In this document: in pieces, positions 34,545 to 45,988 of the stretch
Layout of the letters: the number at the start of each line of letters is the position of its first letter
Numbering within the stretch: position 1 is the first letter of the stretch
Assembly: GCA_002786065.1 (NCBI GenBank)
Contig: NHNY01000007.1
Coordinates: forward strand, 1-64,000
DNA length: 64,000 nucleotides
Source of the DNA: Microcyclospora pomicola
Lineage: Eukaryota; Ascomycota; Dothideomycetes; Capnodiales
Reading direction: 5' to 3'
Notes under the pieces: generated by a model
Databases searched by the model: none
Seen by the model: only the letters and a program-made list of their open reading frames with translations
What the model was told of the DNA's origin: nothing
Made by a program: the position numbers and the translations under genes

Positions 34545-35495
34545 TCAAACGTGAAGCTTTCCAGACCGTTTTTGCTGCTTCCGATGAACGACTGAGGTCC
34601 TCCACCAATTGGCGAAGAACATGATAAGGAACACTGCAGCCACCGAGCCGACGGCTGCGATTGGTAAGATGAATGAAAAGACCGTGAAGCCGTAGCACGC
34701 TCTCCTGAAGGCCTTGTTGCTGGCCAGAGAGTCCAGGGTCAAGCCGACTTGCATTGCTGTCAGTACTACAACGATGTAGACAGTCCCAGCAGCTAGTACG
34801 ACATGATTCTCGGCAAAGAAATCTTCGTAGCTGCTCATGCCCGTCAAGGGTGAGTAGCCGTGCAGCAATTCCCCACAACGGAAGCGATAGATCTTATTCA
34901 GACGACTGAGACGCAGCTCTCCGTATCTGTAACGTCCTGGGATGTGATCGAAGATCTTATCACCAGGGTAGGCCTCAAGGATGTGGCGCGTCAGAGCTCG
35001 CCATTCCTCCCAGTCGCAATCTTCAGGAATGAGATGAGCGCCCTTAGCGAGCGCAAAGTCGAGCTCCGTGGGTATGAGCGAGAGATAGCTGCGGAGAAGT
35101 CCAAGAACGAGGCCATATATAGGTTGCGACGGAGTCGGCTTTTGCTTGTAGACTGACTCCAAAAGAATATAACGCGGCAGTGGCTTCAAGAACACCTTGT
35201 TTGCCGTCCATACGAGATGTAGTGAACAATCGCTGGTCGGTATGAGTTGGCGGTTCAGGACGACCTGTATGTTCAGCGGACGAGGCGGATATGGCCTGCC
35301 AACCAGCCAAAGATGCTTGTAAATACGCTCGATGCGATCGACTGACAGGTCTCTGTCCAGAAAAGATTGAAGATCGGACGATGGCAGGCCAAGGGATCGT
35401 CTGCCAGTAGCGAAATTGGCAGGTAGTTTAGAGTCAACGATGTTTGGGACATTCGTTGGGAGGACGCGGAGAGCTAAGACGCTGGGGGTCGTCAT
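34545..35495 (-). CDS. DUF6601-family membrane protein, 316 aa
   Basis: One intronless frame. It shows the features I know from fungal DUF6601 proteins: LWLVGRPYPPRPLNIQVVLN, then LHLVWTANKVFLKPLPRYIL, then a helical middle with LLRSYLSLIPTELDFALAK, then RYRYGELRLSRLNKIYRF close to the membrane part. Two strong spans follow: VVLAAGTVYIVVVLTAMQVG and FTVFSFILPIAAVGSVAAVF running into LIMFFANWW. The end is short and basic. No signal peptide, so both termini may face the cytosol. The family has no proven function. Length is normal and nothing looks broken. Confidence 0.78.
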   Translation of the reverse strand: MTTPSVLALRVLPTNVPNIVDSKLPANFATGRRSLGLPSSDLQSFLDRDLSVDRIERIYKHLWLVGRPYPPRPLNIQVVLNRQLIPTSDCSLHLVWTANKVFLKPLPRYILLESVYKQKPTPSQPIYGLVLGLLRSYLSLIPTELDFALAKGAHLIPEDCDWEEWRALTRHILEAYPGDKIFDHIPGRYRYGELRLSRLNKIYRFRCGELLHGYSPLTGMSSYEDFFAENHVVLAAGTVYIVVVLTAMQVGLTLDSLASNKAFRRACYGFTVFSFILPIAAVGSVAAVFLIMFFANWWRTSVVHRKQQKRSGKLHV

Positions 35496-36298
35496 TGTGA
35501 AGCCAGAGTCCAGTCGTCATGAAGCTACTCCGCAGCGGTTTTGAAGACAACATTTTATCTTGAGCCAGCTCTGCTCATATGACCAGGCAAGCACATGGAC
35601 AAGCATGAATTTCCCTGAGGCTCAACTAGGCAGGTTGCAATTGGCTTTCGGTACGTATGCTCTACGTGACTGCAGCTAGCGGTTCGCTGATGGGGCCTGG
35701 ATCACTCGATGGCTCACCGTACGACGGCAGACGAGGCTGCAGCTGGCGGTACACTAATAAGGCCTGAATCAACGAGACGAGAGACGAGGCTGTGGATAGC
35801 CTGATGCTTCTCCCCCTCATCCGGAGGTTACACGAGAGCGGAATCGAGATACAAAGGCTCGGACAATAGTACAACGCCCCTATCTGAGTTGTACGGCAGA
35901 CACCACGAAAGCAAGTGGCGGGATAGTGCCAACAGTGTGACAACAATCAGCTGCATGAAGTCCAATCGCAAGGATGTTGCCAAATGTGGCGTTACAGTTT
36001 TGGGGCCAATATGCATGCACAATGGTGGGGTTCCAGGGTGGGATGAACAAGGCTGTGACAATCCCATGCAACGAGAACTGCCAACCACCACGATTTCAAG
36101 CGCTCGGGGTATCCTGCCCAAAGCAATCAATGGCCGGCCAGGCCGATGAGTGACCGCGCGATCGGCTGCGAAATGAGGCAGCTATAGGAATGATCGATGG
36201 CACGTTGAAATGCTCCGCTGTCCCCAAAGTCAACAACGCTTCCCAAACTTCGTCCGAACACTCATATCAGTGCTATCTCTTGTAACACCATCGCTCCA
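35496..36298. other. Divergent promoter region with a short imperfect repeat
   Basis: About 800 bases between the DUF6601 gene and the NLR gene. Two imperfect copies about 68 bases apart (from about 35671 and 35739) share GCAGCTRGCGGT, GGCCTGRATCA and AGACGAGGCTG. No gene supported. Confidence 0.45.
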
Positions 36299-39200
36299 AT
36301 GTCGACCGAATTTGGAGAGACTGTCTCGAAGCAAACGCAAGTGTACAGGAAGCTGGGTCAAGGCCTCAAGATCTTCCACGATCCGGCATATGCAGATGTT
36401 GAGTATGTTCGGACACAGCGCCGCTATCGCAGTGTGAGGCTTATGTGTCGCTCAGTATTCTTGCTGTTCCCGGCCTTGGGGCGAACCCGGTAGAGTGCTG
36501 GACCTATCATTCGAGCAATCATTCCGAGACTGCGGGTTCCAAAGGGAACAGCTCATCCAAAGCAAGAAAGGATCCCGCAAACTCTCAATCGGGTCCAGAG
36601 GTCAAGCGTGGCTTCAATTGGCTGCGCGACCAAGATGGACTTGCTTCAATGTTCCCCAATGCGCGAATCATGCTTTACGACTATGCGTCCGCATGGACAG
36701 GAAATAAGAAAGTACGAGCTACGATGCGAAGTATCTGCACGTGGCTCATGGATGATCTCAGGGAGAAAAGAAAGGTCTGCGCACCTGGAGCATCAACGAG
36801 ACTCCAGCTCGTACTGATTCGGAGTAGGGAGATACCGAGATCACTCGACCACTGATCTTCATCGGTCATAGCATGGGTGGTATTGTGATTGCGAAGGTAA
36901 GACACACTTCGTTGACCATCAACAGAAAGCGCTGACAGGAACAAGACTCTTTGTATGGCAAAAGCCCGAAGAGAATACGAAGCCATCGTGATGTGTACCA
37001 TGGGCTGTGTCTTCTTCGGGTCGCCGTTCAGAGGATCAGAAATGGCCAAAGTTGCTCTTCTATACAGTTCAGTCTTCGGAAAAGATGCCTATGAGTCTTT
37101 GCTTTCGTTCATGCGTACCGAGAAGAATGACACACTTGAAGAGCTGGTTAATGACTTCATGGAGATACGGGGAAAGCTTCATCCTCCAATTGACCTTCTT
37201 TGCGCTTGGGAGCAAGTCCCTACCGACGCTGCGTACGCTGAAAGGTTCGCTAGTGCGAAGATGATGACGAACCTCACAAGCCACAAGTATTTTCGAGCTG
37301 GCGTGAAGAAGCTTGCAGAGGCTGGAGCGTCTTTGCTCCCCGGAACGGTCAGTCCCACACGCCTTCTCCAGATGCACAGTACTGATATGGTCCCGTAGTT
37401 CTTCGTCGATATGGAATCCGCCGTGCTACCGGGAGCCCACGCGGTCGGCTTGACCGCAGGACACAGTGATCTCATCAGGTTCGAGAGCGTGAATTCAGAT
37501 AAGTTCCAAGGCGTCAGAGTTCCTCTGGTCGCCATGGTTTCCAAGGCTCGAATCGATGCAAGGAAGCGGACCTCTGGCCAGAGCTTGTTAAGTCAGAAGT
37601 TCATCAATCAAGTGAAGCAATCGCTTGAAGGTGTCGACATGCGGCATAAATTCCGGATCAAGGCTGCACAGCGTCAGATCACTTCATGCCTCGAATCGGA
37701 GCCGCAATACCAGAAATGGCTAGCCGCGGGAAGAGGAGCCGACATCCAGCATCCGTTTGTGTTGCTGAAGGGGGGACCTGGACTTAACAAAACAAATGAG
37801 ACCCTCGCGGCAATACAAAGAATCAGTCGGGATCAGTCTCGCAGGCAAGAAGTCGAGTCCAGTCCTGGACGGGATGGAGATTTCGTGGCATACTTCCTCT
37901 GCGAGAGGTCATCCGGATGCAGCACCGCCGAAGACATCCTCAAGAGCCTGCTCACACAGATCATCAACCAGGACGAGTCTCTGGCTCAGCATGCAAGATG
38001 GTTCGTGCCCAATCCACGTTATCAAGGACTACTCAACGATGATGCTACACAACTCGGCGAGGAGACACATACGTCCGGTGCGAGAGCGACAACCACCGTC
38101 GACAACTTGTGGCAATGTCTGCAAGACATGATCGATGATCCTGTCATCAACTCCATACACATCGTCATCAGCAATCTCCACTTTCTAGACTACAATGACT
38201 CCACCAAGGCACTTTTGGCAAAATTGAGGCACAATGCTCGCTCATCTGGGACATCCGACATCGCCGCACGTAAAGCAATGTGGCTGATCGCGAGTCGTAA
38301 CGACAAACACATACGCGATGCTCTGGCTGATCCGCGAATCTTCGTCATCGACTTGGAAAACGATCAAGAGTACGGAGGCAAGATCAAACTTGCCCGACAG
38401 AAACATGCAAGAGACGCCGTCTCACGGCTACGCACGAGTAGAAAGTACAGCCTGGACCTTGCTTACTTTGTCCAGAACTCCATCGAAACTCAGTCAGAGG
38501 ACGAAAATTGGATAGATGTTCTGTGTCTGTTACTTGGCGCAATGCCCGACGACACGGACAGCCTCTCGATCAGAGAATGGGTAGGGGAGAGGGCAGCCCA
38601 TACCACCGAAAACATGATCAAACATGCCTGGGATATGGTACGTGTCACCCTTCCTCTATCTACAATCACTACTGATGTACGCAGATACTACAACAACACG
38701 TTGGTGCTAGATTGAAGCTCGAGGAGCTTATAAAGGCTCTTACTATTGCGAAGGAGCCACCGACCTTGGCCGACCTGGCCGTTCTCATCGATATGAATGA
38801 TCTTCAGCAGATCACAGAGCTGGTAGAGAAGTGCTCACCTATCCTCCGATTAGGGGAGTCCAGCGACTCTAAGAACAAGGTCATCTTTGCGCATACCGAG
38901 TTCCAGGATCACCTTTGTCACGCTCTCTGGCGCGCTCAGATGGAGAAAAAGAAGCAATATCATGGACTTCTCGCTGTGAGATGTTTCAAGTACATCAAGT
39001 CAGCCTACCAAGGCGGTGGAAGGCGCGGAACTCAGCAAGAAAGCCGCGCTGGCCTTGTGCGCTCCTCAACTGTCACAGCGCGGGATCTAGACAAGACCAA
39101 TGTCCTAGTTCTCTCGAATGAAGATGAGGATCCTGACGACATCACCGCGGTAGCTGCCTTAGCGTCCGACATGGACTGCTTCTATCCCATCAAATACCTC

Positions 39201-42200
39201 TATCACCATCTCAGCGAAGGGTTCTCTGACGTCGCCCAATGGCTTTGCGAGGACGATCCGAACTTCTGGGGACGTGAATCGAACTTGAGAAGCGACTGGT
39301 TGAAAGACTTCCAGACATTAACGGACGATTTCAGAGAAATCAGTACGAGTGGAATGTCAGCATTACACGTGGCAGCTGGCATAGGTGCGAACGAGCTGGT
39401 GTCAATACTGGTTAACAAGAATGGCAAATCATCCCTAGAATGGATGAACGATGCTGGCATGACCGCGGTATGTTGTTCTTCGTCGGAATCCGAGCATCTC
39501 CATGCTAATGAGAAGCTAGCTTCACGTTGCGGCCAGCAATAACCATCTCAATGTGGTCGACACTTTGATCAGAGCCGGTGCTAAGATCGAGGCTGGCGAA
39601 GGCGATGCCGGGACGGCTCTTCACCAAGCAGCTTCGCATGGCAACTGCTCCATCATGAGTTTCCTCATAAACGAGGGGGCGAATGTAAATGCATTCGGCC
39701 ATGAGATTGGTCCGGTCATCAACGCAGCAATACAATCGGGCAATGTTGAGGCCGTGAAGCAGATCATGGATCGTGACGTCAAGTTTGACCTGGATTACAC
39801 GAGGTGCGACCCACCTTTATCACTGGCTTCCCGCATTCCGGAACCGAGCCTCTTCCAACAAATACTCGAGAATGGGCGTGAAAAGTGGCTACAGAACGTC
39901 AAGCTCATCGACCACGCGCTGGAGGCCGCCTCTCGTAGCGGTCGTCTCGAGAGTGTACGTATATTACTGAAGTTTCCTCATGTATACACAAACAACACAG
40001 TGGAAACGTCCATTCTCACCGCTTCACGCGAAAGAAACTGGGCCGCAGTCAATGAACTCCTGGAATACGCCATCAACGACACTGCTCAGGGGGTACGGAG
40101 AGACGTCAAACTCTTGGAGGCTTTTTACTTGGCTGTCACCAGCAGGGAAGAGCGTCTTGATAGCCTGAAAAATATCTGGTTCTTAGCGAACCGTACTATC
40201 GCACAAGACACGATCGATTTCTCCTTGTACCAAGCCACAGTCTTGAGGAAGAACGACACAGTTCAGTGGCTCCTCGAGACATGCAAAGCAAGCGCCAATG
40301 CTACAGCAAAACGACCAAGCTCGCTGGCAGCAGACTACGCAAACCTTGCTTTATCTGTCGATCTCTGCAACGCACTGAACGCAGCAGCGAGCACGGGGAA
40401 TGCATTCCTGGTCAACCTGCTAATCAGCAAGGGTGCTGAGATTGACGGTCCCTCCGGATACGAACTACAACTTGCTGCAAGTGAAGGACATGTGCAAGTG
40501 ATCCATATCCTCTTGAATCATGGGTCAGCTATTGATCGAATCCGGGAGAGTGATGGGCAACTTGGGCTCTTTAGTGGAACTGCGCTACAAGCGGCTTGCG
40601 ACTCGAACCGAGAAGAGGCTGTGGAGATTCTCATCGATCGCGGAGCCGATCCAGACCTGGGGGGCGGCGGCCTCACAAATCCAGTCACCGCTGCTACTCA
40701 AAGGGCGCAGACAGGAATTGTTAGGCTTCTCCTCGCTGCGCCTAATATCAGAGTGAACGTGACCGGGGGCGTTGATAAATCGACACCACTTATCAATGCA
40801 GCAACACACATGTCAGCTGAGTTTGTGGAGCTTCTCATACGGAAAGGTGCCGACGTTAACGCACGAAACTCTGCGGGAGACACAGCTCTAATCATGGCAG
40901 CGTCCAGAGGGGACAAAACAAGCGTCGAGGTCCTCTGTGGTGCAGGCGCGGATGTGACATATCGTAGTCCAAATCGTGGATTGGCAACTCAAGCGGCTGC
41001 CGAGAACTTGCATCCTGAATGCGCCCACATTCTTGCGGAGAAGACTGGCGGAACTATCGATACACTCCGTGAAAGAGGTAAGTCTCTGTCATGACCTAGG
41101 ACGGCTCAAACATGATTGTAGCGCTGACAACCCTAGTCAAAATTGACGCTGAAACACTCCGCAACCGAGATGGATACATCGAAGGACTTGAAGGCATGCT
41201 TGAAGAGACGAAAGAGCAACTCGAGATTGCCAAGAACGATGTTATATTTCACAAGGAAGATAATGAAAGGCTCTCGTCCGCGAGTAATTTCCAAGGACAG
41301 GCCTACGAGTCTCTTAGTCAACAGGTAAAGGTCATGCAGCACGAGCGCGCCGAGCTCCTGAAGCAGCTTGATGCATACAAGGGGCAGACCAGAATGATGG
41401 AAGACCAACGTATCCGGATGCAGTCTATGATAGACAAGGAAAGGCAGACCAATGATGAGATAAGGAGAAAGCAAGGTTACACTCTCTTGCAGGAAGAGAA
41501 GAGAGCCGCGATTGAGAGGGTTGAGTTATTGGAGCAATCTAACATTGAGATGCAGGAGGTTGCAGAGCAGAAAATACACGAGCTGCAGGCCGAGATCAAA
41601 GCGCTGGAACAGCACGTTTTGCAAGCAATGAGAGATTTGGCAGTAGCCGACGGGGAGACAAAAGATGCACGTGTTAAGCTCGAGGCAGTGCGGGCAGAAA
41701 AGGGGCAGCTTCAGGCCGAGCTGCATGTCGCAGAAGAGGAACTTCACGAAATGAAGGAACTGGTGGCGACTATCAAGACAGCCGCCACCAAGAAGTCAGC
41801 CGAGACGGCCAGCACCACCACAGAAGCATCAAGCAATTCGGACTACTTTCGACGTCATACTAACAGAACCGGCAGTGAGAACGGACAGTCTAGTCTTGGT
41901 GGGATCGTTGAAAGCACCCAAGCTGAATATGGCGGCTCTCAGTCTGAAGACCCTAGCAATGCTCAGCGAAGCCAACCGACCAGCCCATATAGTCCTGGAT
42001 CCGACGGCGGATTCCGCACAATTCATGGGCAGCATCGTCCCGACGGTAGTCTTGGTGGATACCGAACCAACCAAAGAACGAACCGGGTGAACAGCGGAAA
42101 TTTCCATCGTTACTACAACAGGGAGGATCCTGGTAACGATGGAGCGTCGAGTAAAAGTTCCGTTCACTCCGAAGCTCGCAGCCCCATCGATAGGAACGCT

Positions 42201-42326
42201 CTGACTAGAGCACCCACCGTGGACGATCTTAGCATCCCTTCCAATGGAGCATCCAACGGGGAAGATCTTGACCAAAGTGCGTCGAAGGCACAATCGCCAA
42301 AGACTAGCGCTTGGAGATATGCATAG
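36299..42326 (+). CDS. NLR-type receptor: SesB-like hydrolase, degenerate NACHT, ankyrin repeats, coiled-coil tail; 1888 aa
   Basis: Eight exons fit in frame: 36299-36402, 36456-36774, 36840-36896, 36946-37347, 37399-38637, 38685-39467, 39520-41077 and 41122-42326. Residues 30-290: alpha/beta-hydrolase with ILAVPGLGANP and FIGHSMGGIVIAK (nucleophile Ser152), the SesB-like domain found at the head of fungal NLRs. Residues about 400-700: NACHT-like NTPase. Its P-loop reads LLKGGPGLNKTNE (residues 419-426 GGPGLNKT), with Asn424 in place of the Gly before Lys. The place of Walker B reads IHIVISNLHFLD, without the usual DALDE acids. Residues about 930-1480: ankyrin repeats (TALHVAAS, TALHQAASHGN, LQLAASEGHVQVIHILLNHG, TALIMAASRGD). 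Residues 1488-1730: long coiled coil. Residues 1730-1888: Ser/Asn/Gly-rich, disordered. NLRs of this layout act in fungal non-self recognition; ligand unknown. Confidence 0.85.
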
Positions 42327-43833
42327 TATAGCCAGCCATCAGATAGTATTTGCATCCATTGAGACATCGTTTTACTCACATATCCTTGAACCACGAGATT
42401 TCCAACACCCAACTTGCCATATGCTGACCCATGACCAACGCGGCCCTACAGTGGCCCCGCCTTATGCAGTGCTGGCTCATGCCGACCGAAGGCGAGAAAA
42501 GACCCGTATGTCGTGTAATCTTGTCAAAGGCTCGAAATCGAACCGTTGTGCTCAGCTAAGCACTTATGACCCGCACGCAATGCTTGCTTACCTTGCATAA
42601 CCATCAAACACATATTATTGTTGATTGGCGCTCTACTCCATGGCTCCCGCGACACTGTTATAGATCCAATACACCGAGCTGGTACCAATAGGCCATAGTA
42701 ACCAAGAGCCGATGACAGTTTAATGTTAGCGCGCTGACACGGCATCAATGCGGTAGCCGAAGCCTTGAAAGTGGCTTGGGGGTGTGGATAGGTGTCCGTT
42801 CTCCCCGGCCGAACGACACTTGGAGGATGTGAGTACACAGAGTCATCTCGTGTCGACCTCTCATCCATGATGGTCAACTGGTGGATCACGACGTTTGACT
42901 CCGCGTCGTCGTGAAGCTAAGTGAGCAGTTTGTAGCAATTCTCGGACGTGTTTTCTATGAACAAGGAATCCGAGTCGAAGTCGTCCACGGGTACTTCCGA
43001 CGCCTCGTCGAAGTAGCTGTCAAGGCAATGCACGGAAACAAAAGTCTGGTCTTTGTTGGCGCCACTTGTCCCGCGTGAATGGTCCATGATCTGTGACCAT
43101 CATAGTCAGTATGGAGTGGAGGTAGAAAAACGATACATAGGTAGGCATGATTGTGACTACTGACCTCTCTGCTCGCTAAAGCGGTGCAGATGATAGCGAA
43201 CGTGAGTCGAAGAGAACAGCAGGACAAGGAATGAATCGTCGCATATCATATGTGAGGCGCGAAAGGTGCACGTGATTACTTCATGTTGTCGGTAGCTGCT
43301 GAATTACTTACTGTAGTCCTCACCTCATTCACGAGTGACAATTTTTCAACGCCTACTAAGGGGCCGATAACGAGATCCTGACACGGCGTCCGCACGAGCA
43401 GATTTCAGCTTTTGATCGCGCTCAGTCGTGTGGTTTGCCCGACAGACTTGACAGCTTGGTCTTGTTTGTCAAACTTAGAATGATACTCTTCAAGGCCTAT
43501 ATAAGATTAGGTGAGGTACTCAAGGACTCTAGGCGTCATACCCTTAGTCAGAACAGAGGATATGCAAGCTCGTCGTGGACATCGGTTTCCAAGTGTCCGG
43601 GTTCCGGAGCTCACCTACATCCTTTGCCCCAGGTAATATGTACTCTAGACCCTGCCTCCGAATATCAACCAATACTAAAGGGCCCGCAGAGGCTGTCACA
43701 AAGCTGAGTCGTACGCCCTTGCATAATAGAGAAGGAATTCAAATGCTTGACATTGCCACAGCTCGGCATTAAAACATGAGATTGCTATCCTTGACCTAAG
43801 AATTGCTCAGTATAAGGGACGAAGACGCTCTCA
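42327..43833. other. Intergenic, about 1.5 kb
   Basis: No gene supported. Short open frames (42524-42889 minus, 43435-43707 plus) show no family signs. The stretch is between two convergent 3' ends, so it holds no obvious promoter. Confidence 0.4.
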
Positions 43834-45138
43834 TCACGGAATTATGCTCTCCCAGGCAGAAGGGGTACTAGCATCGACATGCTCGTCCGTCCGCTTTTTC
43901 AGTGACTCGTCGCACACGCTCTAGCAAGAAGATCGTATCGTTAGCATTTATTGCCAGCAACAAGATTATTATGCTTTACTCACCTTACGTCTCTCGCGAA
44001 AGTCCTTATAAATCTCCAACCATTTCCCTCGATTCCGACAATCTTCGACACCGGTGGTATTGTCCACGACACACTTTGGCTGAAGCTGCGTGGTCGCACT
44101 TAGACCTGCATCGATCCAAGGCTTGGGGTATGGCCAGTCGGAGAAATGCAAGAATTTGGCCTCGTCGAAAATCTTGATGGGGTCCCATACTTCCTCCTTA
44201 GATCCCAGGTATTTGTAATGCTCCATAGAACGGAACTCGCCTGTTAACAAGTCGTACCGCCGATGAGGAAGGATCAAGCAGCTCTCACCGTAGAGTTGAT
44301 TCACGATCTCCATGTCGAAGTCCTTGTTATCGCGAGTTTTGAACGCGGCCAAGATGCGGTCAAACTGGAACTCCGACGGCTCAATCAATACAAGCTGTGA
44401 GGACAGGATGTGATCATCTAGCCAGTACGCTCGAGGCATAGCGACTGGAGCGCTTGGGAGAAGGAATAGTTCGTCCATAGGCTTCTCTTCCCGTCAGACA
44501 TATTCGGAATGTGAAATGGCTGGCCGACTTACCTTTAATATAGTACTGTCCGAGTCGAGACTGAGCACCCGATCGTACTGTGTCTGATTAAAAGCGAGCA
44601 GCTTTGTGAAGCTTTCTGTCCATGTCGGCTCGCCTGCAAAGTGCTGCACCGTAATGGGGCTCAACTTGACACTATATTCGTCTCGCGCTTTAGCCAGGAG
44701 TCGCCCGGGTAGAGATGAGTCGCCAACCACCCATTGTTCTGGGTACATCATAAGTCGATCAGCTTTGGCGCCCAGTCGCTTCAACGACTCGAATATCATC
44801 ACGGAGTTGCAAAGATAGGCTTCGTTCGTGACATACTGTACGTACGCCCATCGTGACCAGTCGGATGTGGTTGCTAGGTCGTCAGTATCTCCGCTTGCGG
44901 TCATATTTCCAAGCCTGATCACGGCCTGACGCGCCGACGAGGACAAGCCCAGATGTGCCGCAAGCAAAAGCAGAGTCATTGCTAGTATCACTCGCCACAA
45001 TAGTCTGGAGGCCAGACATCGCCGAAGACCTTGACCACTTTGCTGGCCATCATCGCCGGGATGGCCGAGCGGCGTGTATTTCCATTTGGAGGCCAATTTG
45101 CCCGCTATGCTATCCATCCACTTGGTCGACATGATCAC
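43834..45138 (-). CDS. Type II membrane glycosyltransferase, GT8/GNT1-like, 396 aa
   Basis: Three exons: 45138-44533, 44481-43984 and 43920-43834, in frame, introns 51 and 63 bases with GTAAGT and GTGAGT donors. One membrane anchor lies near residues 46-66 (LLWRVILAMTLLLLAAHLGL) after a short inner part, the layout of Golgi transferases. The catalytic part includes YVTNEAYLCNSVMIFESLK, FTKLLAFNQTQYDRVLSLDS and the DSD metal-binding motif (LDSDST, about residue 196), then FLLPSAPVAMPRAYW, MEIVNQLYGESCLILPHRRY and FLHFSDWPYPKPW. These fit the GT8-related alpha-N-acetylglucosaminyltransferase (GNT1) group that uses UDP-GlcNAc. The sugar donor is inferred from family. The last exon of 28 codons is charged. 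Start could be Met1 or Met3. Confidence 0.82.
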
Positions 45139-45988
45139 GTCCGGTGCACTTCGTCGACTTCAAAAGGCAAGAAAACAAGATGCCACGAGGCGGGTAGAAA
45201 ACGGACGCAGTTCCAGGAGCGGAAAGACACTCCTCGATGATTACTGTGCATTGCCTGGACCGTCGTACAAATGCAAGGCTGCGACCAATGGGTACGTAGC
45301 GATACATGGTGACATGTGTCTGCAAGAATAGATTTGGAGTCAAGGCAAGGCTGAGCTGGGATTGAAAGAACGAATCAAACGCAAGGCTAAGACCAACACT
45401 GAGATTGCACACGGGCGAGGTTGGAACACTTCATGTGATGGATGGACGACAGACAGAAAAGTCAAGCCACATGTTGGAATCTAGCCATGCGCTAACCGTA
45501 TATGGATAAACACTGCGCCCTCTGATCCTTCGAGGTTTCAAAATTGTGATCCATTCTTCGAGCGTCACAAAGGTCGACGCGTCTGATTTGACTCTCTAGG
45601 AGGTCGAATGTGCAGCTGTGTGTCCAAGATGGAAGATAATAAAGGGAAAAGTACATGACATAAGCACCAGTACATCTCGGCTATGTCCTTGAGCCCGGAA
45701 CCTGGAGTCTGGATCAGCCAGCGAGTATTCGACACTACAGAGATTGCGAAGGATGTATCCTGCAGATTCAGCGCTCCTGCGTGGCCCTGATGCGCCAGGA
45801 AGGTTGAAACTAATTTCAAGATCCTGCCGAGCGTGAGGCTGAGATAACAAGATCGGTCTGGGCGCATGGCGGTATGAATAGGTATTCAGCGACACACTCT
45901 CCCCGTCTCTTGCTCGCTAGATGTGTTTCGGGCTTTCTCCACTCGCCTTGCGTCGTAGCCAGACATCGCAATTCCCCTCGAGCTCAGC
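45139..45988. other. Divergent promoter region
   Basis: About 850 bases between the glycosyltransferase and the pepsin-like gene, which run apart. Overlapping short frames on the minus strand (45565-45895) have no family signs. No gene. Confidence 0.45.
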
